A stretch of 64,000 nucleotides of DNA, taken from positions 1-64,000 of the IMG/VR virus record IMGVR_UViG_3300022745_000020. The stretch is one strand, 5' to 3'. The stretch is from a virus. Below, piece after piece: positions 31,945 to 40,939 of the stretch. A program made the translations under genes and the position numbers. Position 1 is the first letter of the stretch; every line of letters begins with the position of its first letter. A model generated the notes under the pieces. That model was not told the DNA's origin. It worked only from the letters and a program-made list of their open reading frames with translations, and ran no database searches.

Positions 31945-33627
31945 ATGTTTCATGAGGATCTCAGAGCTGCAGTGGCTGAAGATACCCCTCAGGTCAATCC
32001 ACTCATCGGCAACGGGTTGATCACCGCACACATCAAACAAGGGCTGGCTTACCTCGATAGTGTCTGGCGTGAAGTGGCTCAATCATTTCCACCAGGCTTG
32101 AAGTACATGGGCTGTCGTGAGCTCACTCCTTTGGAGGAGTTTGCTTTGCGCACACGTCGCACGAGCTCTCGCCCACCTCAGATCGATCTGGCTCGCTGTG
32201 ATTTGCGCATGGTGAGGTTTGATCTGACCTATAATGGTGCACCGCTCGATCCTGTGCATCTGCAAGTGCCTTTCTTTGGCGCCGGTGGGTCGTTTCATCT
32301 GTCGGGATCTTTGTATCAGTACAGCCCTATCTTGGCTGACCGTGTCATCAGCGTCAACCGCAACGGCATCTTCGTCAAGTTGTTGCAAACGAAGATCATT
32401 TTTCATCGAGTCATCTACTACTACAACACCAACAACCCAGGTAAATCTCAAGAGATCATGCCTGTGGTGTGGGGGCGTATATGGAACGGCAGTCTGGACA
32501 AGCCCACTGGAGCCACCAAGGTCAACGGACACTCCACGATCGCCCATTACCTCTTTGCTCAGTTTGGAGTCAAGGAGACGTTCAAGCGCTTTGCCGATGC
32601 TGATGTGGTCTACGGAGATGCCAATCAAATCAACGAGAGTAACTACCCCCGAGACAAGTGGATCATCTGCACCAGTGCGAATGTACAAATCGGTGGCAGA
32701 CGCCGCAAGCACGTAGAGCCCAACGAACTGCATGTGGCAGTACTGCGCAGTCAATACACCCATCTGGTCAAGACCCTGATCGCTGGTATCTTCTACGTCA
32801 CCGATCGATTCACCTATCGACGCGATTACATGCGCATCGAGAACAAAGATCGCTGGCGTGTCATGCTTGGGGTATTGCTCTTCGGGCGTGATAAGAATGA
32901 AGGTGCGTTGCTGGCAGACATTGATGATCATTTGAAATCCATGGGACGCTACGTCGATGCGATCGCCACCCACAACCTGCGTAAGGTTGGCTACGAGATC
33001 ACAGACATCTACGAGCTGTTCATCCTGATCTTAAATCGCATCGATGCTTGGATCATTGAGGGCGATAGCTCCAGCAGTTCATTGTACAAGAAAGAGTTCT
33101 CGACTCTATACAACTTGTACTTCAATATCACATCGGCGATCTTCCACTTTCTGTTTGAGTTGGAAAAGCAGCAGCGTCGCACGGGACTGTCAGAAAGACA
33201 TATTAACGAGCAGCTGCGTGCGGTGATCAAACCTGGACTCATCTTTGCCCTCAAGAGCGGACATGGTGAGGTGTGGGTATCTGACTATGTGGGCTCTAAC
33301 ATGCTGCTCAAATGCACGAGCATCATCACCCCCCAGCACAAAGCCACTCAGGGCGGTAGATCCTCACCGACTACAGATCCAGCTCGCAGATTGGATAAAT
33401 CCCATCTGGAGGTCTACCCTGTAGCTGGTATGACCAAGGCAGAACCCATGGGTGGGACTCGCATCAATCCTTTTTTGAATATCTCCGAGGACGGCACCAT
33501 CAATCGCAATCGAGATCTGGCTGCTCTGGTGGATTATGCAGGAGAGATGTTCGCTCACAATCAAATTCAATCCTATCGTCCTCATGAGGACGATGACGAA
33601 GACGACCGCCTGGAGATCGATGATTAA
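31945..33627 (+). CDS. Hypothetical protein, 560 aa
   Basis: The ATG at 31945 has GAAGGAGTACC upstream. The protein is soluble, large and mixed: an N-terminal helical part, a beta-rich middle (QVPFFGAGGSFHLSGSLYQY; VSVNR-type turns; VVWGRIWNG), helical segments after residue 250 and a very acidic tail (EDDDEDDRLEIDD). No catalytic motif is recognised. It heads a run of three long unknown genes (31945-37962) with matching codon use and ribosome binding sites. A structural or virion-packaged role is plausible but unproven. Confidence 0.5.
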   Translation: MFHEDLRAAVAEDTPQVNPLIGNGLITAHIKQGLAYLDSVWREVAQSFPPGLKYMGCRELTPLEEFALRTRRTSSRPPQIDLARCDLRMVRFDLTYNGAPLDPVHLQVPFFGAGGSFHLSGSLYQYSPILADRVISVNRNGIFVKLLQTKIIFHRVIYYYNTNNPGKSQEIMPVVWGRIWNGSLDKPTGATKVNGHSTIAHYLFAQFGVKETFKRFADADVVYGDANQINESNYPRDKWIICTSANVQIGGRRRKHVEPNELHVAVLRSQYTHLVKTLIAGIFYVTDRFTYRRDYMRIENKDRWRVMLGVLLFGRDKNEGALLADIDDHLKSMGRYVDAIATHNLRKVGYEITDIYELFILILNRIDAWIIEGDSSSSSLYKKEFSTLYNLYFNITSAIFHFLFELEKQQRRTGLSERHINEQLRAVIKPGLIFALKSGHGEVWVSDYVGSNMLLKCTSIITPQHKATQGGRSSPTTDPARRLDKSHLEVYPVAGMTKAEPMGGTRINPFLNISEDGTINRNRDLAALVDYAGEMFAHNQIQSYRPHEDDDEDDRLEIDD

Positions 33628-33642
33628 TTCATCGACAGCACA

Positions 33643-33655
33643 GTCATATATCATC
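33643..33655 (+). promoter_or_regulatory. Candidate AT-rich promoter
   Basis: gtcatatatcatc lies 32 bp before the start at 33687; its core matches those at 14378 and 26953. Confidence 0.3.
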
Positions 33656-33686
33656 AGGTAAGTCACAACTTAAAGAGGTATCTACC

Positions 33687-35096
33687 ATGCAGCAACAAGA
33701 CAGCATCACCTCCGTAGCAGCTTACCTGGTGAGTAAATACCAGAAGCTCTTACGTGATCATCCTCAACTGGCTGAGCAGATGTGCATATCTTTGCAGTCA
33801 GCTCACGACAGCCCCGTCATGGGACCGCCTGCCTATACATTCAAAGACGCATGTGTATGTGTCGATGAGGTAGGTATCCTCGCCTGGGTGAGCAGTCAGT
33901 GGCCCCGATTGAGCACAGTACAATCTGCCAGAGATCTGCTCATGGACAGGCCCCTGTCTCAACACGATCAACTACTCACAGCCCAACACCAGTTCGATAT
34001 GGCCACAGGCGAGACACTGTGCCGAGGCCCAGAGGTGGTCATCCCACTGACCCTCAGTGAGATGCAAGATCCCTTCACACGCGTACTGCAGAGCTGGTCT
34101 GATTTCTCCATACAGTTTCACAACGAGGCCCTATGGGCCCATCCCATCGTCATCTATGCGCACTATAGCCACAGTGCACCTCAGCTCAGTGTACTGGCGG
34201 CTTTGCCCCATCACCTGCGACAGCTCATCAGTGACATGATCGTCAACGTGATGACCACCAAGATCGCCATCGGGCAAATCGACGATGAGTACATCATGCA
34301 GCAGTATGATCGCTACAAGTACACCGATGTTAATTGCCCCTATCCCATCAATCGCATCATGAGATCCTGGCTCAAAAGTCAGCCCGGACATAACCATCGC
34401 CTTATCTGTGAGCTCAGTGCTCTGATGTGGATGTACTACATGAGTAACCCCCACACCTGGGGGAGCTATGTGAACAGTTGTGATGATTACAAGCGCTCTC
34501 AGGCGATAGCCTCCAGAGCCGTTTATACGGCCTATACGGCGTTTTCTCACGAGTACCTAAGGGTGTACCCTCAGCTGATGATTTTAATCTCCCATACGAA
34601 CACCCTAGAACAAATCCAAATGGAGCACGAGCTGTTCCATGAGGATTTTAATATGGCGTGGAGGTGGCTGTTACAAGCAGCCAAGGGAGATGTCAGCTCG
34701 GTCGTGGCAAACTACCAAGACAGATTCGTCTATGGCTACTCACCTGTAAATGGAGCACTCGTCAGTGTAGAGGATCTGGCTCAAGCCGGATGTGATATCG
34801 GATACTTGAAGAATTCGCAGCACCTTGCTCTGCTGATTAACACAGCGCGCACACCCAGAGTGGATGCGCTTCGAGCTGAAGAGCTACCGAGCTACACCAT
34901 CGAAGGGGTGAAGTACATCTGCTCGGCCCCACGCATGGTGAGCCATGAGGATCAACTGAGGTTTCAATCCGGCTCCCACCGCACACCCCCACATCTGATC
35001 CATCAGAGGGATCCAGATTCAGCTTATCCTCAAATTGACGATATCTATGCGAGATATCGTCAGATGTCATTGAACGGACAGATCTACCCGAATTGA
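33687..35096 (+). CDS. Hypothetical protein, 469 aa
   Basis: The ATG at 33687 has AAAGAGG upstream. The protein is soluble and predominantly helical, rich in His, Gln and Tyr, with no membrane segment. Its C-terminal part (NTARTPRVDALRAEELPSYT; then GVKYICSAPRMVSHEDQLRF) is less helical. No family recognised. It sits between two other long unknown genes, 28 bp before the next. Confidence 0.5.
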   Translation: MQQQDSITSVAAYLVSKYQKLLRDHPQLAEQMCISLQSAHDSPVMGPPAYTFKDACVCVDEVGILAWVSSQWPRLSTVQSARDLLMDRPLSQHDQLLTAQHQFDMATGETLCRGPEVVIPLTLSEMQDPFTRVLQSWSDFSIQFHNEALWAHPIVIYAHYSHSAPQLSVLAALPHHLRQLISDMIVNVMTTKIAIGQIDDEYIMQQYDRYKYTDVNCPYPINRIMRSWLKSQPGHNHRLICELSALMWMYYMSNPHTWGSYVNSCDDYKRSQAIASRAVYTAYTAFSHEYLRVYPQLMILISHTNTLEQIQMEHELFHEDFNMAWRWLLQAAKGDVSSVVANYQDRFVYGYSPVNGALVSVEDLAQAGCDIGYLKNSQHLALLINTARTPRVDALRAEELPSYTIEGVKYICSAPRMVSHEDQLRFQSGSHRTPPHLIHQRDPDSAYPQIDDIYARYRQMSLNGQIYPN

Positions 35097-35124
35097 ATTG
35101 TTACGCGAAAAGGAGAATCTCAAC

Positions 35125-37962
35125 ATGAACCCGAACCAACACTTTCAAGGCACGCAATTTCCTACTACCAACGAGTGGGCTCGCAACACCTCCAACGCGC
35201 TGTTCGGTGGATCGCCCGCAGTCAATGCTCAGCGCCAAGCGCACCTGCGCTATCGCTACGCCAGCTTGGTGTTGTACAGTCATGATGGACAACCCATCCA
35301 GCTCAACATCTTGCCCCAATACATCGAACAGCTCAAGATGCAGCAGCGTCAGTTTGCTGCTCAAGGTGCTTACTTCAAGATCATCTTGAGTAACAGCTTC
35401 ATCGATGTACTGTTCAACGACATCTTCCTGAGCTCAGATGGCAGCCCAATGGCCAGTGTGATGATGGTATCACCTCAGATTGACGGTCATCCCTCACTGC
35501 AGCAATCCCTGATCGGCAACAATCGGGAAGAAGTGCCCGCTTTCTTGCTGCCTCAAATTCCCTTCAATGGCTACGCCACTGGTGCTCAGCCACCCATCCT
35601 ACCCGATCGCCAACCCGCTTTTGCCAGCGGATACAATAACGCCCCAACGGGTCTGCGCTCCACGCCTCAGACTCCTGCTTTCGGTGATCACCTGAATATG
35701 GCAGCTCAAGCACCCGCAGGCAAACCCACCCAGTGGCGATATGCATCGACGCGTACAGAGTTCTTGCAAAGCCCCAGTGGGACTTTGTTCGATGATGGCC
35801 TCGCGGTGTTTATGATCGACGACACCCACACGGAAGTCTGTATCGGATCCACTGGTACTCGCCCCTCCAAGGCGCTGGCAAAGAAGTATCTCCAACCCAC
35901 TCAAGTGGAGATCACTGAGGAGCCTCGCACACTCGCTTCCGAGAAGGTGGCGATGGTCGAAGAAGTGACCCCCACTGCTGCTGTGACCCAGCCCAAGGAG
36001 CATGAGTATCGCCACCCGCTACACTACCCTGATCCAGTCGAGCGAGGCTACTACCTCGAGCGCGAATGGGTGAGTGCGCATGGCGGTGCTGAGAACCCAG
36101 TGGTCGCCATCGATAACATCACTCAACGTGATATCACTCTCGATCAGCTCTGCGGCTATAAGAGCTACTTGAAAGATGGCTCCTCGTTTACTTGGAAGTT
36201 CAATGGGGCTACGCGCACTCAACAAGAGCGCTGGAAGACCCAGTATCGAGCCGCCAGGTATTGGTGCGATCGAGAAGTCCCCGATCTACCCACCCATGAA
36301 GTCAAGGAAGAAGTCACTGAGATCACCCCTGTGCAAGCGCCAGTGCAACGAGGTGGTGTCAAGGATGTCTCTACTCGACTCAATAATCTGCTCAATAATC
36401 GCAGTAACGCCAGCACTGTGAAGTTGAGTGATGTATCCCCCGATGAGGATCTGCCCGCTGTGGCTATCCCCATCAGCATCGAGCCTGTCAGCTCCGCTGC
36501 ACCGGTCGTTGATGACGAGGTCGATATCGCCGATGGTGAGACGTTCCTTGGTGAGGATATCGCTGAGAATGTCTCCATTGAAGGAGATGGCGACAGCGAG
36601 TTTCAGATCTGTGTGCACGATGTGTTCAAGCAGCACAGTGGCATCGGACTGCCAGCTCCGGCGATCCCCTGGTCTCAGCGTCTGCGACTGGTCAAGGCCC
36701 GCCGTGATGGCAACCGCATGTGGTTGGTGGTCGACCGTGAAGAAGGTGAAACCATCCCAGCTGCATCGTTCGCTAAAGATCTCAAGGTCAACACCGATGA
36801 GGTCATTGCTAATTTGAAGGCCAATCCAGAGGGGGCCAGTGTGATCGGTGCTCCTGATATCTCAGTGTCTCTGACCATCTTGGATATCGCTGGAGAGGTC
36901 GTCGATTCTGGCCCTGTGTTTGATGAGATATCTGCATTAGGTACCGACAACATCGATGCCATGCAGCAAGTCGCGCAGGAAAACGGACTCGATATCTCCT
37001 ACAGCTATCTATTCACGCCATCATCCGATCAATCCAGCGAGATCCCGGTGTGCGCCAGCATCGCTCAAGCTGTCTATGGTCTGCAAAGTGATGAAAATCT
37101 CACCTCCACTGTCAATCATTCAGATGCAGATCGCTACTATCATCCGCTGAGCGCGATGATGTGTGACATCTACAAAGTCGTGGGCGATGCAGATTTCGGC
37201 AAGTTCCTCACCTGGGTACGTAAAGAAGCTGATATCGCTACAGGCCCGATTGACCCCATCGAGTTCAGCCGGTGGATGAAGGGATGCTCCGATCGAGCAG
37301 CTGCAAATCAATCCGATAAGAAGTTTCGCCTCTTTGGCCAACTCTGTGACAGTGAGAAGCGCAATATCAAGAACCTGCGATACATCTCACTGCTCAACAC
37401 CATGGTCACTCAGCTCATCAACCGTGCTCTGCGCCAGCAGTACGGCCTGAGTCTGAGTGTCGTGAACTACGTTGAAGACATCGCGCAGCTGCGCAGTGAG
37501 ATCTTCGAAGCCAGTGAAGCGCTCACGGCTTCTTGGATTAAGACCGAGTCTGACATCATCGAGCAGCTCATGGCTGATCTGATCCCAGCTTCAGACTACG
37601 TTAAGCAAAATGAGGCGTTCACTGACATCCCTCACAATGAAGGTGATGTGCTGTACATGCGCTCCACACTCGTGCTGTCTCTGGCAGCTCGCTATCAAGA
37701 CCTGGATATCCAGCTCGACACAGCTGGACAAGCTCGTTCCATCCCACAACAGTGCAACGAACTCACCAGCGTGGTACTCGAGCAAATCGATGAAATCCTC
37801 AAGGCGTATGACATGGATTACATGTCTACGCCGCTGCAAAAACTCGACATCTACCTCGCACTCGTCGATGGTGTGTGCATCCGTTTGAACATCCATCCGT
37901 CCATGACCAACGTCGGACGCGATCAGACCCGCTGGATGGCCAGCTTGGTCGATATCATCTAA
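35125..37962 (+). CDS. Hypothetical large protein, 945 aa
   Basis: The ATG at 35125 has AAAAGGAGAA upstream. The first 100 residues form a beta-type domain (LRYRYASLVLYSHDGQPIQL). A Pro/Gln/Thr-rich low-complexity region follows (about 145-210), then a conserved-looking block (EYRHPLHYPDPVERGYYLER; TWKFNGATRTQQERWKTQYR), an acidic linker, and a helical C-terminal domain of about 350 residues (RALRQQYGLSLSVVNYVEDI; SWIKTESDIIEQLMADLIPA). The multidomain layout suggests a large virion or scaffold component. I recognise no enzyme motif. Confidence 0.5.
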   Translation: MNPNQHFQGTQFPTTNEWARNTSNALFGGSPAVNAQRQAHLRYRYASLVLYSHDGQPIQLNILPQYIEQLKMQQRQFAAQGAYFKIILSNSFIDVLFNDIFLSSDGSPMASVMMVSPQIDGHPSLQQSLIGNNREEVPAFLLPQIPFNGYATGAQPPILPDRQPAFASGYNNAPTGLRSTPQTPAFGDHLNMAAQAPAGKPTQWRYASTRTEFLQSPSGTLFDDGLAVFMIDDTHTEVCIGSTGTRPSKALAKKYLQPTQVEITEEPRTLASEKVAMVEEVTPTAAVTQPKEHEYRHPLHYPDPVERGYYLEREWVSAHGGAENPVVAIDNITQRDITLDQLCGYKSYLKDGSSFTWKFNGATRTQQERWKTQYRAARYWCDREVPDLPTHEVKEEVTEITPVQAPVQRGGVKDVSTRLNNLLNNRSNASTVKLSDVSPDEDLPAVAIPISIEPVSSAAPVVDDEVDIADGETFLGEDIAENVSIEGDGDSEFQICVHDVFKQHSGIGLPAPAIPWSQRLRLVKARRDGNRMWLVVDREEGETIPAASFAKDLKVNTDEVIANLKANPEGASVIGAPDISVSLTILDIAGEVVDSGPVFDEISALGTDNIDAMQQVAQENGLDISYSYLFTPSSDQSSEIPVCASIAQAVYGLQSDENLTSTVNHSDADRYYHPLSAMMCDIYKVVGDADFGKFLTWVRKEADIATGPIDPIEFSRWMKGCSDRAAANQSDKKFRLFGQLCDSEKRNIKNLRYISLLNTMVTQLINRALRQQYGLSLSVVNYVEDIAQLRSEIFEASEALTASWIKTESDIIEQLMADLIPASDYVKQNEAFTDIPHNEGDVLYMRSTLVLSLAARYQDLDIQLDTAGQARSIPQQCNELTSVVLEQIDEILKAYDMDYMSTPLQKLDIYLALVDGVCIRLNIHPSMTNVGRDQTRWMASLVDII

Positions 37963-38018
37963 GTCAGTATCCCCATACAACCCGCCTAAAGTACAGAATA
38001 GGAGTAAAGTATACAACC

Positions 38019-38045
38019 CCCTCAGACTACAAAAGAGTCTGAGGG
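38019..38045 (+). terminator. Short hairpin after the 945-aa gene
   Basis: ccctcagact (38019-38028) pairs perfectly with agtctgaggg (38036-38045) over a 7-nt loop. Confidence 0.55.
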
Positions 38046-38111
38046 ATCCACCTCAACATAACTAACCGGATATGGACGCATGAGCCTATCCACTGACATA
38101 CAGCACAGCAC

Positions 38112-38162
38112 CTACACCACCTGAGGATGATACCTCAGGTGGTGTAGGGCTGTACTCTTTTT
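38112..38162. terminator. Bidirectional terminator between convergent genes
   Basis: A 15-bp perfect stem (38112-38126 with 38133-38147) with a 6-nt loop is extended by acagc/gctgt and followed by a long T run on the plus strand. It separates the plus-strand gene ending at 37962 from the minus-strand portal-like gene ending at 38174. Confidence 0.8.
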
Positions 38163-38173
38163 TTTTGATTTAT

Positions 38174-40894
38174 TTACAGATTAGGGGTAGTGGGAGGCTC
38201 TTCACCCTCTTGAGTCTGATCTCCAGTATCTGCTGTGCCAGACTCATCAGTGGAGGTGGCATCTTCCCCACCTCCCATATCATCGAAGTTATCATCACCT
38301 GTACCAAAGTCATCTCCAGATGAGCCATTATCATCACCGCCACTGTTGTCCTCAGGTGGTGTAGGTGCTCCCAGCTTATCCAAGTCAGCCTGAGCCGCAT
38401 TGTTCACAGGAGTGAGCTTAGCCACACCCTTGACGCAAGAGCGTGTCATGAGTTCGGAGAACTTAGCCGTCTCCATAAACAGAGATACCTGAGGCTCTCC
38501 ATCCTCAGTGCTGGCCACCAAAGCGCTGAGCTCAGTGCCGATTCCCTTCTCAGCCATAAACTTGCGCATAAAGTAAGCCTTGATCTGAGCGCGAATCGCA
38601 TCAGCGTTGGCACTCAGTGCATCTGTGACGATGTACTGACTGATGTACGCGCCTTCGAGTACGCTGTCCAAGAAGTCAGAGTAATCTTTGACCAATTCAG
38701 CCTGACTGCCCAGAGAAGTCTTAGGGGGTTTGGGCAAGCAGATGTTGAGTCTTTGGATGAATTCACTCAATGCGCGAGTGACCTTATACTTTTTAAATTC
38801 TTCTTCACCATACTGAGCGATGAGCTCTTGTTCATCATCTCCTACGGTGTACTTGATGGAGTCTTTGCTCTCATTGACTTTGTCGTACATCCGCTCGACG
38901 ATGTCTTGAGAAAAAGTCAAGATCTTGCGATAGTGACTGGTCAAGAGCGGATTGAGAGTTTCTTGATACTGCACGATGCGCTTGGTGGTCAGTAAGTTAT
39001 TTTGCTGAGCCACTGTGGCGAATTCACTGCCCTGGCTGTTGTCCACCGTCTCAGGAGACAGCCCCAGCCCCATGATAGAGAGTTTGCGCAAGCCCTCAGT
39101 GAGATCACTGTCGGACTTGGGGTAGTTGGTGTTAGCTGACTCAAAATTAAACTTCAAGTCAGGTAAGTCTCCACCTTCGATCCCCCACTCAAAACTGGCC
39201 GATTGCAAGAAGTCCATGATGTCACTGGCACTCCAGCCACCAGCGAATGGCAGATCCAGACTACGCGAGCGGATGATGACGTCTTTAGCCTCCTCCATCG
39301 TAGCTACTGGATCGGGATCTTCCTCAGGCAGAGTCACATTCACACGAGTGCGACCGATGGAGTTTTTCACAGCACCTAAGACGTCTGAGAACATCAGCAT
39401 GACTCGCAGCGTATTGATCACGCTGTTGCTGTCAATCAAGCTCTCTCCTATGCCATCGCTGTTGTAGGCCAGCGTGATATAGGTCAGATAGTCTGCAGGG
39501 ATATACAGCAGCTGAGTGTACTTGCCCTTCAAAGACCTGCTGAGCATGAGGCGATAGGCCTCTTCACTCTGGGAGATCTGCACTGTGCTGGAGTGTACGC
39601 CATTTTTAATACGTGCGATCAAATCGCGCTCGAGCATATCCGAGTAGGCCTTGGCCATGAACTCCAAATGCATGCGCTTTCCGGGATCGAACGCATTGGT
39701 GTCAAAGCCAAAGTTGGTACCTGCTCGCTGCAGTAAATTGGTGGCCATCGAGTTGCGATTATTCGCATTAAACGAAGCCGCAGCAGTGCGATAAAAATCA
39801 TCGTTATTTTCTGCACTGATGGGGTTTCCCTCCTCATCGAGCAGTACGAAGTATGCGATGTGCTTATGTACGTCACCTGGCACATATACGGGCAGCACCG
39901 ATTCACTGGGCAGCTTCATGATCAGAGGTCTGCCCACACTCTTGCGAGTGAGTTCATGAGGCCTCTTCAGAGCCACCATAGGCTCTGAGTTGTTATGACG
40001 AGGTGTGAAGAGCTGATTAGAAATACTGCGATCGGAGATCTGGCGGATGGACTTGACCGTATTGACCGATTCCAGGGAGAAGCCTCCAGTGGCTTGACTG
40101 ATGGCCTCATGCACCTTCGTGCGACGCAGCTTATCGTAGAGCTTAGGGAACTTCAAGACCATGACGTTATCGGTCACGCTGACAAAGTCATCCTTAAAAA
40201 TGATGCCGTTCTTATTATCGAGCACCACTTGCCGATTGATATTCGCATGAGTGGTATTGAATGCTTCAAGTGTCAATCGAGCTCGAGTCGAAGGTGTGGG
40301 TGCATCGATACCAGGGCCTAGCAGACCTACTGGTCGGGGGGTCACCCCGTCGTCCATCACCAGAGTCTTCAGAGATTCAGCAGAGATGCGATAGCGATCG
40401 GCGTTGATCAGCGCATCGATGGCGTTCTCAGGAATCACCGCTACGGGGTGGGAGCCTTTTTCTGCAACGATGTCTCTCAAGATGATAGGGATTTGTTTCT
40501 TGATCTCGCAATCTTGCTCCAAGTACTTGCGAATCAACTCCACCAAAGTAGCGGTCAAATCACTCGTGAAGATCTCACTGTCGGGCTCATAGTGCAGCTC
40601 CACCGTGAGCATATCTGCAGGAGACATGATCGAAGATGTCAAGATCTGTACACTCAGCTCCTGATCCGGTAGCATCTTTAAGATGTTTTTCGAATCGCGA
40701 TTCCTGCGCGCGCGCTCAGTCAGGAGGGAATAAAATGACGAGACATTAGGGGCAGCGATATCTCGCTCACCCCTTTTGTTAAAGTGGGGTTGCTGATTGA
40801 CCCCACCTGGATTGAGCTTCGATAGGATCGCCAGCAGTTTAGGATCTACAGCCTTGACTGCATCCACATTGGCCAGTACTTTTGAACTTTTCAT
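38174..40894 (-). CDS. Portal-like protein, 906 aa
   Basis: Portal rings sit at one capsid vertex and pass DNA. Support comes from a segment typical of giant-phage and T4-type portals: LLYIPADYLTYITLAYNSDG (a portal-type basic-turn-strand), followed by ESLIDSNSVINTLRVMLMFS and SIGRTRVNVTLPEEDPDP (stem and crown region), plus the large size. The N-terminal half contains the clip/wing-like NGIIFKDDFVSVTDNVMVLK. The C-terminus is a long acidic Gly/Asp/Thr-rich tail (residues about 850-906). The start at 40894 is preferred because AGAAGGTC lies five bases upstream; an upstream ATG at 40939 would overlap the divergent gene. Confidence 0.65.
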   Translation of the reverse strand: MKSSKVLANVDAVKAVDPKLLAILSKLNPGGVNQQPHFNKRGERDIAAPNVSSFYSLLTERARRNRDSKNILKMLPDQELSVQILTSSIMSPADMLTVELHYEPDSEIFTSDLTATLVELIRKYLEQDCEIKKQIPIILRDIVAEKGSHPVAVIPENAIDALINADRYRISAESLKTLVMDDGVTPRPVGLLGPGIDAPTPSTRARLTLEAFNTTHANINRQVVLDNKNGIIFKDDFVSVTDNVMVLKFPKLYDKLRRTKVHEAISQATGGFSLESVNTVKSIRQISDRSISNQLFTPRHNNSEPMVALKRPHELTRKSVGRPLIMKLPSESVLPVYVPGDVHKHIAYFVLLDEEGNPISAENNDDFYRTAAASFNANNRNSMATNLLQRAGTNFGFDTNAFDPGKRMHLEFMAKAYSDMLERDLIARIKNGVHSSTVQISQSEEAYRLMLSRSLKGKYTQLLYIPADYLTYITLAYNSDGIGESLIDSNSVINTLRVMLMFSDVLGAVKNSIGRTRVNVTLPEEDPDPVATMEEAKDVIIRSRSLDLPFAGGWSASDIMDFLQSASFEWGIEGGDLPDLKFNFESANTNYPKSDSDLTEGLRKLSIMGLGLSPETVDNSQGSEFATVAQQNNLLTTKRIVQYQETLNPLLTSHYRKILTFSQDIVERMYDKVNESKDSIKYTVGDDEQELIAQYGEEEFKKYKVTRALSEFIQRLNICLPKPPKTSLGSQAELVKDYSDFLDSVLEGAYISQYIVTDALSANADAIRAQIKAYFMRKFMAEKGIGTELSALVASTEDGEPQVSLFMETAKFSELMTRSCVKGVAKLTPVNNAAQADLDKLGAPTPPEDNSGGDDNGSSGDDFGTGDDNFDDMGGGEDATSTDESGTADTGDQTQEGEEPPTTPNL

Positions 40895-40939
40895 CTTGAC
40901 CTTCTTTCCATTGTCCGAAGAACTTCTTTGAGGCCACAC

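Noticed and set aside
32083-32973. Minus-strand 296-codon frame inside the 560-aa gene
   Set aside because: It is fully contained in a gene with proper ribosome site and codon use. The minus-strand product is a chance reading frame.
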